A DNA stretch of 64,000 nt, taken from positions 1,612,001-1,676,000 of the forward strand of contig NZ_CP102283.1 in assembly GCF_025150565.1 (NCBI RefSeq), written 5' to 3'. Shown one piece after another: positions 46,312-55,372 of the stretch. The stretch comes from Granulicatella adiacens ATCC 49175 (GTDB lineage Bacteria > Bacillota > Bacilli > Lactobacillales > Aerococcaceae). Below the pieces are notes generated by a model. The model was not told the DNA's origin. It saw only the letters and a program-made list of their open reading frames with translations, and made no database searches. The stretch's first letter is position 1. Every line of letters starts with the position of its first letter. The position numbers were made by a program, and so were the translations under genes.

Positions 46312-47205
46312 TTATTTCTCGCGTTGAGATTTAATCTCATCAATTAAGCTTTGTAGTTCAGCTTCTTCGAAATGATATTTCTCACCACAGAAATGACACA
46401 CCACTTCTGCACCGTGATCTTCGTCAATGAGATGTTGTAAGTCATCTACTCCAATCGACATCAATCCTGCACTGAAACGTTCACGTGTACAGCCGCAATG
46501 GAACTTCACAGGCATTTCTTCTAATTCACGAATGTTTTCCGAACCTAATAGTCGATTTAAAATATCGCGCGGTTGTTCTTGTTGGTCAATCAATTTTGAA
46601 ACCATTGGAATCTCGTTAATACGACGTTCGATTTCTGAAATTGTCGCTTCGCTAGCCCCTGGTAATAATTGAATCATAAAGCCACCTGCTGCACGAACCG
46701 TTTCATCTGGATTGACTAGAACCGATACCCCAACAGCTCCATTAATTTGTTCTGAAACTGCTAAGTAATACGTAAAGTCCATTCCGAGTTCCCCGTCCAC
46801 GATGGGCACTTGACCAGAGAATGGTTCTCTCATATTTAAGTCTTTGATGACGGTAATCGTTCCGTTTGTTCCAACGACCCCACGGACATCTAATTTTCCT
46901 TTGTCGTTTAACTCAAGGCTGACATGAGGATTCGTGATATAACCACGCATTTCCCCGCGGCCATTCGCATCCGCCATGATTTTCCCGCCAGGGCCATCCC
47001 CATTCACTTGAACCGTGATGCGTTCATCCCCTTTTAAACTGCTTGCTAATAATTGTGTTCCGATGATGGTACGTCCGAGCGCTGCTGTTGCAGAACTCCA
47101 AGTGTCGTGTCTGCGTTGGGCTTGGGCGATAGCATCTGTTGCCACCATAGCAACGGCTTTAACCTCATCATTGAATGCTAATACTTTTAATAATGAATCT
47201 GCCAT
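46312..47205 (-). CDS. hslO: Hsp33 redox-regulated chaperone
   Basis: Cytoplasmic holdase activated by oxidation. 297 aa. The C-terminal zinc centre has all four cysteines: HCGCTRERF (CxC, about 236-238) and VVCHFCGEKY (CxxC, about 269-272). The N-terminal domain is typical (TDAIAQAQRRHDTWSSATAALGR). Follows ftsH by about 60 bp, with a terminator-like hairpin between. Placement after ftsH matches other Lactobacillales. Confidence 0.95.
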   Translation of the reverse strand: MADSLLKVLAFNDEVKAVAMVATDAIAQAQRRHDTWSSATAALGRTIIGTQLLASSLKGDERITVQVNGDGPGGKIMADANGRGEMRGYITNPHVSLELNDKGKLDVRGVVGTNGTITVIKDLNMREPFSGQVPIVDGELGMDFTYYLAVSEQINGAVGVSVLVNPDETVRAAGGFMIQLLPGASEATISEIERRINEIPMVSKLIDQQEQPRDILNRLLGSENIRELEEMPVKFHCGCTRERFSAGLMSIGVDDLQHLIDEDHGAEVVCHFCGEKYHFEEAELQSLIDEIKSQREK

Positions 47206-47227
47206 TTGTTTCTCCTTTTAAAAGAAA

Positions 47228-47262
47228 AGAGCTGTGACAACAGCCTCAGCTCTCTTTTTCTT
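47228..47262 (-). terminator. Terminator-like hairpin between ftsH and hslO
   Basis: Stem AGAGCTG/CAGCTCT followed by TTTTCTTTT, right before the hslO ribosome site AAAAGGAG. Confidence 0.6.
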
Positions 47263-47266
47263 TCTA

Positions 47267-49372
47267 TTATTCGTCTTTGTTTTCACCCTCAAGTTCGCTT
47301 GGAGCTTCAGTTACATCTGCAACTTCCACTTCCTCGTCCTCTTCAGGAATCTCTTTACCTTCTGCTTGTTCTGCATCACGTTTTGCTAAGGCTTTTTTTG
47401 TTTCTTCAAAACTTGCCGCTTCTGATTCGCTTGGATATTCATCTTCCACGATTGTAGCTGGCATTTCACCTGTTTCAAAAAGTGATTTGATGGTACGTTC
47501 ATCTAATGTTTCTAATTCTAGAAGTTTTTGAGCAATTAATTCTAATTGTTCTTTATGTTCTTCAAGAATTTGAAGAGCTTTTTCATGAGCTTCTTTCATA
47601 ATACGACGTACTGCATTGTCGATTTCAAAGGCCACTTGATCTGAGTAAGCTTTTGTTTGACCATAGTCACGTCCGATAAATACTTGATGATTTCCTTCGT
47701 ATTGAACCGTTCCTAATTCGTCCACCATTCCGTACTCTGTAATCATGCTACGAACGATAGCTGTTGCTTGTTCAAAGTCGTTACTTGCTCCTGTAGTCTT
47801 CACGCCAAAGATAAATTCTTCAGCAGCACGACCACCAAGAAGTCCAACTACTTGTTCGAATAATTCTTCTTTTGTCATTAAGAAACGATCTTCTTTTGGA
47901 AGCATAATCGCATACCCGCCAGCGCGTCCACGAGGGACAATCGTTACTTTATGAACCACACGTGCATCGCTTAAGACCATACCAACAATTGTATGACCTG
48001 CCTCGTGGTAAGCCACCATTTCGCGTTCTTTCTTGCTGATAGCACGATCTTTCTTCGCTGGACCAGCAATTACACGATCATGTGCTTCATCCACGTCTAA
48101 TGCGTCAATGGCGGTTTTATCACGACGAGCGGCTACTAAAGCTGCTTCGTTTAATAAGTTTTCAAGTTCAGCACCAGAGAATCCTGGAGTTTGTTGCGCA
48201 ATTACTTTTAAGTCCACGTCTTTTGCAAGTTTCTTATTGCGTGCATGTACTTTCAGAATCGCTTCACGGCCTTTTACGTCTGGACGACCTACTAAGATTT
48301 GACGGTCAAAACGTCCTGGACGAAGTAAGGCTGGGTCTAATACGTCTGAACGGTTTGTTGCGGCAATCACGATGATTCCCTCTGTTCCTTCGAACCCGTC
48401 CATTTCAACTAGTAATTGGTTTAATGTTTGTTCACGTTCGTCGTGTCCGCCACCCATTCCGGCTCCACGTTGACGACCAACGGCATCGATTTCATCGATA
48501 AAGATAATTGCTGGAGCATTTTTCTTCGCGTTTTCGAATAAATCACGCACACGACTTGCCCCAACCCCTACGAACATTTCTACGAATTCAGAACCTGAAA
48601 TCGAGAAGAAAGGTACGTTTGCTTCACCGGCAACGGCTTTTGCAAGAAGGGTTTTCCCTGTTCCTGGAGGGCCCTCAAGAAGTACTCCGGCAGGAATACG
48701 AGCACCAAGCGCTGTGAATTTACGTGGGTCTTTTAAGAATTCAACCACTTCTACAAGCTCTTGTTTTTCTTCTTCGGCACCGGCTACATCAGAGAAGCGC
48801 ACTTTTACGTTTTGTTTCTTCTGATTGGTTGCACGGCTCTTACCAAAGTTCATCGGATTGTTACGTCCGCCTTGGCCACCTTGACTCATAAACATGCTAT
48901 AAAGCAAGAATCCTAAAATCCCCATTGGAATAACCACTTGGATAAGAGCAGCAATCCATACTCCTGTAGAACTTTCTGGTAAAGATTCAACTTTTGTATT
49001 TTTTGCTTGAGCGGCTTCATTAATTTCTTTTACAGTAGAGTCATTTGGCAATACTGTTGTTTTAAATTGTGTACTCTTTGTAGAACGATTATCAAAAATC
49101 GATAATCCATTTTGATTTTTAGCTTCCTCTGTAGTTTGTTCCTTAGGGTCTGTATATTCCCCAGTAATCGTATAAACAGAGTTTGAATATTGCATTTTTA
49201 ATTCTTTAATTTCGCCTTTTTTCAAACTTTGCATAAATTCTGTATAAGAAATATCTGCTACAGGGCCTTTCGAATTACCATTGAACATTCCTACAAAAAT
49301 GACAATCGCACCGAAAATAAGCATATATAGTAAACTTGATCTAAAAATTGATCGGTTATTATTTGTATTCAT
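47267..49372 (-). CDS. ftsH: ATP-dependent zinc metalloprotease FtsH
   Basis: 701-aa membrane-anchored AAA+ protease that degrades misfolded membrane and regulatory proteins. Two TM segments (about 12-30 and 130-150) flank an extracytoplasmic domain. AAA+ with Walker A GPPGTGKT (about 233) and the SRH region, then peptidase M41 with HEAGH (about 454-458). The C-terminus is acidic ([21 protein letters not shown]). A CtsR-like box and a -10 box lie upstream. Confidence 0.97.
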   Translation of the reverse strand: MNTNNNRSIFRSSLLYMLIFGAIVIFVGMFNGNSKGPVADISYTEFMQSLKKGEIKELKMQYSNSVYTITGEYTDPKEQTTEEAKNQNGLSIFDNRSTKSTQFKTTVLPNDSTVKEINEAAQAKNTKVESLPESSTGVWIAALIQVVIPMGILGFLLYSMFMSQGGQGGRNNPMNFGKSRATNQKKQNVKVRFSDVAGAEEEKQELVEVVEFLKDPRKFTALGARIPAGVLLEGPPGTGKTLLAKAVAGEANVPFFSISGSEFVEMFVGVGASRVRDLFENAKKNAPAIIFIDEIDAVGRQRGAGMGGGHDEREQTLNQLLVEMDGFEGTEGIIVIAATNRSDVLDPALLRPGRFDRQILVGRPDVKGREAILKVHARNKKLAKDVDLKVIAQQTPGFSGAELENLLNEAALVAARRDKTAIDALDVDEAHDRVIAGPAKKDRAISKKEREMVAYHEAGHTIVGMVLSDARVVHKVTIVPRGRAGGYAIMLPKEDRFLMTKEELFEQVVGLLGGRAAEEFIFGVKTTGASNDFEQATAIVRSMITEYGMVDELGTVQYEGNHQVFIGRDYGQTKAYSDQVAFEIDNAVRRIMKEAHEKALQILEEHKEQLELIAQKLLELETLDERTIKSLFETGEMPATIVEDEYPSESEAASFEETKKALAKRDAEQAEGKEIPEEDEEVEVADVTEAPSELEGENKDE

Positions 49373-49428
49373 TGGACCTCCTCATCTTCTTAAAAAAGAA
49401 GAACGATAGTATTCTTAACTACCGCTCC

Positions 49429-49456
49429 ATCATAACATATTTGACTTTTATTGACG
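49429..49456 (-). promoter_or_regulatory. CtsR-like operator and -10 box before ftsH
   Basis: Minus strand CGTCAATAAAAGTCAAA (49440-49456) matches 15 of 17 positions of the CtsR consensus. TATGAT (49429-49434) follows five bases later. ftsH is a known CtsR target in some lactobacilli. Confidence 0.6.
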
Positions 49457-49473
49457 AATAGTTTAACTCATTC

Positions 49474-50016
49474 TTAATTTTCGTAAAATTCTGGTTTCAA
49501 TACGCCGATACAAGGGAGATTACGATAAAATTGTTTGAAGTCCAATCCATAACCTACAACAAATTTATTTGGAACTTCAATTCCAACATAATCTGCTTCG
49601 ATGGCTTCTTCACGACGTTCTGGTTTATCTAATAAAGTGACTACTTTTACACTTGCTGCTTGACGGTGTTTTAATAATTCAACTACGTGTTTTAAAGTAC
49701 GTCCAGTATCGATAATATCTTCTACGATAATCACATGGCGATCTTTAACGCTTTGACCTAAGTCTTTTAAAATACGAACCTCACCACTTGATTCAAATTC
49801 ATTTCCATAACTAGATACATCCATGAAATCAATTTCTAAGTTACAGTCCATCGCACGAACTAAATCTGCCATAAAGAAAATAGCACCCTTAAGAATACAA
49901 ATGACTAACGGATCTTTCCCACGGTAATCTTCCGCTAAAGTAGCACCTAATTTCTTGATTGTTTCTTGTAATTGTTCTTCTGATACTAAAATTTCTGACA
50001 TATCATTTTTTAACAT
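49474..50016 (-). CDS. hpt: Hypoxanthine phosphoribosyltransferase
   Basis: Purine salvage: converts hypoxanthine (and guanine) with PRPP to IMP (GMP). 180 aa with the PRPP motif [14 protein letters not shown] (about 95-108) and the Hpt metal/base loop DFMDVSSYG. The start overlaps the tilS stop by 14 bp and has GAGG seven bases upstream. Standard tilS-hpt-ftsH order. Confidence 0.96.
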   Translation of the reverse strand: MLKNDMSEILVSEEQLQETIKKLGATLAEDYRGKDPLVICILKGAIFFMADLVRAMDCNLEIDFMDVSSYGNEFESSGEVRILKDLGQSVKDRHVIIVEDIIDTGRTLKHVVELLKHRQAASVKVVTLLDKPERREEAIEADYVGIEVPNKFVVGYGLDFKQFYRNLPCIGVLKPEFYEN

Positions 50017-51376
50017 GTGTGCACCTCGTTTTGTTTTCGTAAGATAGAATCATTTTACCAGTTTCCTCCTCAAAGGACAACGGATGAGCATAGCGATAAC
50101 CTAAAATTGCACGAATTTTTTTTCCTGCATCCTCCACAACCCAAATTTGTTTTCGTTCTTCAAGCGGAATCTTTGAATTGATAAACCATCTGGAAATTTT
50201 TTGATGTTTCGTTCCTTCTGCATTCAGTGCAATTTTATCTCCAGCTTTTGCATGACGAATGGTTAGTGGAAAATCCTCTTTATTCACTGGAAAAGCAAAT
50301 TCTGAAGACGTCTTTCCTGTTGTGAGCAAAATTTGTTCATCTTCATTTGGACGAATTAATGTATCTTCTGGCTTGGAGAGTACGTATTCAATATTTGGAA
50401 CGACTCTAGGTCTTCCTTTTTCAAATAAACATTCTTCATAACGTTTCTTAAACTTCCATCCATTTGACAAATCTAGAGTGAGCTGCGCTTTATTCGAACC
50501 TATCTTTTCCAAAATTTGTTCCATCTGGACAACTGAAATCGTTGTATCCATTTGGATGAGAACTTGTTGCAAGAGTAATCGTTGCATTTCTACAGGTTCC
50601 TTTAGGAATGCTTCGCGGTGGAATAAAACTCTTTTCTTTCCTTTTTGGAATAACAGCTCCTGTTTTTCCTCTAAAATTGGCATTAAGCAGGCCACGGCAT
50701 CCGCAATCATCTGCGCACTCTTTTGGAAGTGACTTCCGGCATTTGGATTTTCCTCCTTTAGAAAAGGAACCACATGATGACGATATCTATTTCTAGTATA
50801 ATTGTCCGATTCATTCGATTCATCTTCTAAATAAGGAACTTGATGTGTTTCGGCTTCTTGGTATAACTCTTTTTTATTCAGTGATAGGAAGGGGCGTAAA
50901 ATCGTCATCCCTTTCACCTGACGAATTTCCTTCATCCCGGACAATCCTTCCAATGTACTTCCTCTAGACCACTTCATTAAAATGGTTTCGAGTTGATCAT
51001 CTTGGTGATGTGCTACTACTAAATAATGGGCTTGATGTTTCTTCAATACTTCCTCAAAGAATTCATAACGAAAATTTCTTAAGATACTTTCTGAAGCTTT
51101 TTCTTCCTTCGTTTCCTTAAAATTTTTTATTTCAAATGGAATTTGACGCGATTTACAAAAACGACGGACTAATTGTTCTTCATCCATCGATTGTGCTCGA
51201 AGTCCATAGTTCACATGTGCAACCACAATATGGTCTTTCGCATGGTCTTCGAACAAGAGAGCCATCGCATTCAACAAGACCATCGAATCGACTCCGCCCG
51301 ATACAGCGAGAACATATTTTTGATGAGTATACTCAGGTACTCTTTTTCTAAATAAGCTGGCAAATTGATGTTGCAT
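50003..51376 (-). CDS. tilS: tRNA(Ile)-lysidine synthase
   Basis: Converts C34 of tRNA-Ile(CAU) to lysidine so that it reads AUA. 457 aa: PP-loop AVSGGVDSM (about 24-32), HVNYGLR and [12 protein letters not shown] substrate motifs, then TilS substrate-binding and C-terminal domains. An essential gene. The hairpin just upstream may tune its expression. Confidence 0.95.
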   Translation of the reverse strand: MQHQFASLFRKRVPEYTHQKYVLAVSGGVDSMVLLNAMALLFEDHAKDHIVVAHVNYGLRAQSMDEEQLVRRFCKSRQIPFEIKNFKETKEEKASESILRNFRYEFFEEVLKKHQAHYLVVAHHQDDQLETILMKWSRGSTLEGLSGMKEIRQVKGMTILRPFLSLNKKELYQEAETHQVPYLEDESNESDNYTRNRYRHHVVPFLKEENPNAGSHFQKSAQMIADAVACLMPILEEKQELLFQKGKKRVLFHREAFLKEPVEMQRLLLQQVLIQMDTTISVVQMEQILEKIGSNKAQLTLDLSNGWKFKKRYEECLFEKGRPRVVPNIEYVLSKPEDTLIRPNEDEQILLTTGKTSSEFAFPVNKEDFPLTIRHAKAGDKIALNAEGTKHQKISRWFINSKIPLEERKQIWVVEDAGKKIRAILGYRYAHPLSFEEETGKMILSYENKTRCTHVKK

Positions 51377-51394
51377 AGGTCTCTCCTTTCTGTC

Positions 51395-51430
51395 AAAAAA
51401 ATCTCCTCTAGCATGTACTAGAAGAGATTA
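51395..51430 (-). terminator. Terminator-like hairpin between the S1 gene and tilS
   Basis: 12-bp stem AATCTCTTCTAG/CTAGAGGAGATT followed by seven T on the minus strand, next to the tilS ribosome site GAAAGGAG. Confidence 0.75.
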
Positions 51431-51439
51431 GGATAGTCA

Positions 51440-51934
51440 TTATGAACGGCGACCGCCACGGCCTCCACGTTTCCCTTCAGTGTTACGTTTCAATGAAGTT
51501 AAACGATCTTCAGAGTCTTTCAAGAAGGAACTCATTAATGAATCAAAATCAGTTGCCTTTGATTGCGAAGGAGATTTCTTTTCATATGGAGCAGCTGATT
51601 TCCCAGCAAAGCGATTTTTCTTGAAATCTTGTGAATCTTGATTACGTGGTGTGAAAGTTTTTTTGTTTTTAGATTTATCTTCAGAATCTTCCTTTGGTTT
51701 ATCAACGGCACGACGAATCGATAAACTAATTTTGCCGTCGTCAGCAATTGTCATGACTTTCACTTTAACTTCGTCTCCAACCTTCAAAACTTCTTTGATA
51801 TCTTGGATAAACGAATCTGAAACCTCACTGATGTGAACAAGACCTGTTTTACGATCTCCTAAATCGACAAAAACTCCAAAATTTGTAATTCCAGTAACTT
51901 TACCTGGGATTACGTTTCCTACTTCGATTGACAT
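51440..51934 (-). CDS. S1-domain RNA-binding protein (YabR-like)
   Basis: 164 aa with one S1 OB-fold (about 1-75: GKVTGITNFGVFVDLGDRKTGLVHISEVSDSFI), then a Lys/Ser/Asp-rich disordered linker and a basic RGG-type tail (GKRGGRGGRRS). Resembles Bacillus YabR, encoded after divIC in the same order. The general RNA-binding role is clear; the specific function is not. Confidence 0.88.
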   Translation of the reverse strand: MSIEVGNVIPGKVTGITNFGVFVDLGDRKTGLVHISEVSDSFIQDIKEVLKVGDEVKVKVMTIADDGKISLSIRRAVDKPKEDSEDKSKNKKTFTPRNQDSQDFKKNRFAGKSAAPYEKKSPSQSKATDFDSLMSSFLKDSEDRLTSLKRNTEGKRGGRGGRRS

Positions 51935-52002
51935 ATAAAAAGCGTTCCTCCTTCATTTTTATCCTTTTTATACACGCTCACGTATAAAAAGGGTTCGTTG
52001 CC

Positions 52003-52446
52003 TTATCGGTTTTGTGTGGTTACTTTAACAACCGTTTCCCCTTGTTCCACTTCTTCTTTGACTTGTTGCGCTTTGTTTTCAGCAGTGTCGTTAGGCGTAC
52101 TAAAAATAATTTCACCATTTTTGCTTAAATAGTATTCACTACGCGCTAACTTCGCAATGTATTCATCGCTTTGAAGAAGTTCAACTTGCTGTGTTAAAGA
52201 TTCTTTTTGTTTTTCAGCGAATTCTTTTTCAGCTTTTGCCTTTTCGATCTTTTGATCTAATTGATTCGCCTGTTGTAATTGATTCCCAATACCGACAATC
52301 ATCACTCCGGATATGGCAATTAATGCAATCACAATCAGTTTGGTTACTAGTGAATGACTTTTCCAAACTGGCGAAGAAGTTTTTTGTTTTCTTTTTTGGT
52401 TGATAGAAACGATATTCGAATTTGTGGATTGATTTTGTTGCTTCAC
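52003..52446 (-). CDS. divIC: Septum formation initiator DivIC
   Basis: Bitopic division protein that works with FtsL and DivIB at the septum. 147 aa: basic cytoplasmic N-terminus (about 1-35), one TM (about 36-55), then an extracytoplasmic coiled coil (about 58-100, QLDQKIEKAKAEKEFAEKQ) and a short tail with the family YYLSKNGEIIF. The GTG start has GGAG upstream. It has its own extended -10 promoter. Confidence 0.9.
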   Translation of the reverse strand: MKQQNQSTNSNIVSINQKRKQKTSSPVWKSHSLVTKLIVIALIAISGVMIVGIGNQLQQANQLDQKIEKAKAEKEFAEKQKESLTQQVELLQSDEYIAKLARSEYYLSKNGEIIFSTPNDTAENKAQQVKEEVEQGETVVKVTTQNR

Positions 52447-52479
52447 CTTAATTGTCTCCTTTTTAACTTATACACAATG

Positions 52480-52508
52480 AGTATAACAAGAATGAGCCTT
52501 ATCGTCTA
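52480..52508 (-). promoter_or_regulatory. Promoter of divIC
   Basis: Minus strand TAGACG (52503-52508), 17-bp spacer, TATACT (52480-52485), with TG giving an extended -10. Confidence 0.7.
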
Positions 52509-52605
52509 TGATAACACTAAGAATTTTTTTATTTTTTTATGATTATCCCTGTTTTTTAAGGATGGACTTTCCTTCTAAAATTTCTTAAAAACGATTTCTT
52601 TAAAA

Positions 52606-52640
52606 ATAAATACCGCAGATAAGCTCTCTGCGGCATCAAA
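52606..52640 (-). terminator. Terminator of the mgtC-like gene
   Basis: Stem GCCGCAGA/TCTGCGGT with a GAGCTTA loop, then TTTATTTTT on the minus strand. Confidence 0.8.
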
Positions 52641-52644
52641 AAAA

Positions 52645-53352
52645 TTAATTCACATCTTCAGTCCGTAATTTAACACGCTTTATTACGACTTGATTTTCCG
52701 TTTCACGAATGTAATTTTTCAAGTTTTCAATGACAATCTCTTCATCATTTTGAATACGAATTACTAGTTCATACTTCTCATCGTCTAATTCTCTAGCTTC
52801 AACTTGTATGGATTGATAATCCCCAAAATGACAATAATTATAAATAGATTGTACAATTGTTGGATTTGGAATTTCACAGTAAATATTTACCTGACGGCTT
52901 TTCCCTTGTAATAAAGGCTCATACGCAAGTTTTTGCACGATGACGATAACGGCTGAGCATAATGCCCCAAAGAACCAGAATCCCCCACCAATTGCAAGTC
53001 CAATCCCTGAAGTTGCCCAAATTCCAGAGGCTGTAGTCAAACCACTTACGCGTTTATCACGCATGAAGATGATTCCCCCTCCAATAAAGCTGATCCCGCT
53101 GACCACTTGAGCAGCTACACGAGCCGTATCATAGTTTGGAGTATCTAAAAAAGCTTCTTTTGAAATAATCATCATCAAACAAGAAGTTAACGCCACAATC
53201 ATGTGCGTTTTCACACCCGCTTGTTTATTTCTAGAGGTACGCTCATAACCAATCGCTAATCCACATGCGCATGATATAAAAATAGCCAAAAAATGACGTA
53301 ATTCCATCCATCCATTGAATGGTTGCAATATATTTATGGCATGTAAATCCAT
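52645..53352 (-). CDS. MgtC/SapB-family membrane protein
   Basis: 235 aa with the MgtC domain: four to five helices (about 15-140) carrying GLAIGYERTSRNKQAGVKTH and the GISFIGGGIIFMRDKRVSGLTTASGIWATSGIGLAIG signature (in pieces, about 89-124), and a C-terminal ACT-like soluble domain (about 150-235). Family members influence Mg2+ stress and F-ATPase in pathogens; function here is unproven. It sits inside the conserved rqcP-divIC gap with its own promoter and terminator, so it is an insertion into that block. Confidence 0.85.
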   Translation of the reverse strand: MDLHAINILQPFNGWMELRHFLAIFISCACGLAIGYERTSRNKQAGVKTHMIVALTSCLMMIISKEAFLDTPNYDTARVAAQVVSGISFIGGGIIFMRDKRVSGLTTASGIWATSGIGLAIGGGFWFFGALCSAVIVIVQKLAYEPLLQGKSRQVNIYCEIPNPTIVQSIYNYCHFGDYQSIQVEARELDDEKYELVIRIQNDEEIVIENLKNYIRETENQVVIKRVKLRTEDVN

Positions 53353-53391
53353 GGTTTCTCCTCCTTTAGTCCTTTTTAAAAAGTACTATTC

Positions 53392-53420
53392 ATCATACCC
53401 CTTTCTGCAATGGAAGTCAA
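53392..53420 (-). promoter_or_regulatory. Promoter of the mgtC-like gene
   Basis: Minus strand TTGACT (53415-53420), 17-bp spacer, TATGAT (53392-53397). Confidence 0.82.
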
Positions 53421-53443
53421 CAGAAAACGCATACATTTTTAGA

Positions 53444-53485
53444 TAAAAACTAAGCTCCCTCAAATGAGAGAACCTAGTTTTAGAT
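53444..53485 (-). terminator. Terminator after rqcP
   Basis: Stem AAACTAGGTTCTCTC/GAGGGAGCTTAGTTT followed by TTT on the minus strand. Ends the pth/mfd-side transcript. Confidence 0.8.
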
Positions 53486-53490
53486 TCATT

Positions 53491-53769
53491 TTATAAATTT
53501 GTGTTTTCTTCTTTAATGAATTTTTCTTCTAAAATCGTAAACATTTCTTTAGCGTCTTCTTTTCTTGTTGAATCCATCAACGCTTCCACTTGTACTAAGA
53601 CATGTTTGTTCCCGAATTGAATCGCGATTTTGTCGCCAACTTTTACGTCCGTTGAAGATTTCGCCACTTTATCATTAATAAACACACGTCCTTTATCGGC
53701 TACTTCTTTGGCCACTGTACGACGTTTAATTAATCGGGATACTTTTAAAAACTTATCGAGTCTCATCAT
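53491..53769 (-). CDS. rqcP: RqcP (YabO-like) S4-domain protein
   Basis: 92-aa S4 RNA-binding protein ([31 protein letters not shown]) that acts with RqcH in alanine tailing of stalled nascent chains on 50S subunits. Overlaps the flippase gene by 17 bp, so it is translationally coupled. The same order (mfd, yabM, yabO) occurs in Bacillus. Confidence 0.9.
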   Translation of the reverse strand: MMRLDKFLKVSRLIKRRTVAKEVADKGRVFINDKVAKSSTDVKVGDKIAIQFGNKHVLVQVEALMDSTRKEDAKEMFTILEEKFIKEENTNL

Positions 53770-55372
53770 TTTCCTCTTTTCTACTAAATTTTCTAAGCAA
53801 GGTTTTTCCTTTAGGGATTAGCACCCATTCGCGTTTTGTAAATAAATTCCATTTCATCGTTCCAGCTAAGAAGAGTGCTACTCCGACGAAGGCATAGAAC
53901 AATGAAAATACAAAAGCCATCGTTCTAGAATCTTGAAGTCCTGCAAAGTGCCACGTACCGTAGGATAATATCGACACGATAACAGTCATTCCTATCGCAA
54001 TTCCAGTAAGAAGCTGTATGAAATTTCCTTCATGCAACACACTTATAAAAATGTCTTTTGCAAAAGCCATCATCACGCCCATCATGACACATAATCCGAG
54101 CGCCGTCGCAAGGCTGGCACCAAGTGTTCCAAACATCGCTACGAATAAGTAATTCGTACCAGCTTTCACTACGAGTCCTGCTACGAGTGCCAGAAGCGTC
54201 TTTGGATATTGATGCTGGCTTTGGAAAATGCCGTGCAGCGACATAATGACTGACGCAAAGAAAATACTTGTGATATAAACAAGCAGCACTGCCTGTCCAT
54301 TCGCATCTCCAAAGAGTGCAGTATTTAACCACGGCAAGATGGCAATCATCCCCATCGTAGCAACGAGTGAGAAAGTCATCGTCATTCGAAGAAGAGACGC
54401 AGATAATCTCTTAAACTCTAAGTCGTGGCCTTTCTTGAAGGCACGCGATAACATCGGCATATAGCTCGACGAAAATCCTACTCCAACTACCATTCCTAAT
54501 TGAACAAGCGGTTGTCCACGGTCGTAAATTCCTTTCAGGTCTTTCGCCACTTCCGGAATCATTCCTTGGTCCGTTAAGACATTGTACACAGAGAATGAAT
54601 CCACCAATTGGAACAAGACTAAAATCGAACTAAGGAGACAGATGGTTCCTCCTTCAAAGGCAAAGCGTTTAAAGAGATGCCCAAAAGTTGGAACTTCCAT
54701 TTCTACTGGTGAAATCGTCAAGGCGTCGAGCGGATCTTTCGTTTCCTGATATGCATAATAAAGCATCACAAGTATTGCAAACACTGCCGCAATCGTCGCA
54801 CTCGACATCGCCCATGTCCCCATCGTGTAATAGTCTGAAATGGTGCTACCAAACAGACTCGCCACAAAGAGAATCACCGCGACACGAACGACCTGCTCCA
54901 CCACTTGTGAGATGGCAGTTGGCATCATCCGAAAACTTCCTTGGAAATACCCTCTTGTGATGACCAAAAATGGCATCAATAGAAACATCCAGGAAACGCT
55001 TTGGACGACCGGCAATAGTTCAACGTCACCCATCCAGCGGGCAATCATTCCAGCCCCCAAATGGAGGAAGGCAAAAATCCCCACTCCAATGAGGCTAGAA
55101 ATCACGAATAGCTGCTTCAATAATTTCTTTAAATGTGTCGACTCCAAGTATTCCGCAACCACATTTGAAACGAATACCGGGAATCCTGTTAATGCAAAGG
55201 TCATGCCGATTCCATAAATAGGATACACCTGCTGGTATACATAAAACCCAGTGTTTCCGACCATGTTTTGGAAAGGAACTCGGTATACAGCGCTTAAAAT
55301 TTTTGCAATAAATGCAGCAATCGAAAGCGCAATTGCCCCTTGCATCATCCCTTTACTGTTGATTTTCTTCAT
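53753..55372 (-). CDS. MATE/MVF-superfamily polysaccharide or lipid flippase (YabM-like)
   Basis: 539-aa membrane protein with about 14 helices of the SpoVB/YtgP/YabM oligosaccharide-flippase group: the N-terminal [21 protein letters not shown] and mid-protein [22 protein letters not shown] are typical. Candidate lipid II or wall-precursor flippase, but paralogues differ and the substrate cannot be fixed. The ATG ending at 55372 lies inside the mfd end, with GAGGAAA upstream. Confidence 0.82.
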   Translation of the reverse strand: MKKINSKGMMQGAIALSIAAFIAKILSAVYRVPFQNMVGNTGFYVYQQVYPIYGIGMTFALTGFPVFVSNVVAEYLESTHLKKLLKQLFVISSLIGVGIFAFLHLGAGMIARWMGDVELLPVVQSVSWMFLLMPFLVITRGYFQGSFRMMPTAISQVVEQVVRVAVILFVASLFGSTISDYYTMGTWAMSSATIAAVFAILVMLYYAYQETKDPLDALTISPVEMEVPTFGHLFKRFAFEGGTICLLSSILVLFQLVDSFSVYNVLTDQGMIPEVAKDLKGIYDRGQPLVQLGMVVGVGFSSSYMPMLSRAFKKGHDLEFKRLSASLLRMTMTFSLVATMGMIAILPWLNTALFGDANGQAVLLVYITSIFFASVIMSLHGIFQSQHQYPKTLLALVAGLVVKAGTNYLFVAMFGTLGASLATALGLCVMMGVMMAFAKDIFISVLHEGNFIQLLTGIAIGMTVIVSILSYGTWHFAGLQDSRTMAFVFSLFYAFVGVALFLAGTMKWNLFTKREWVLIPKGKTLLRKFSRKEENDETR

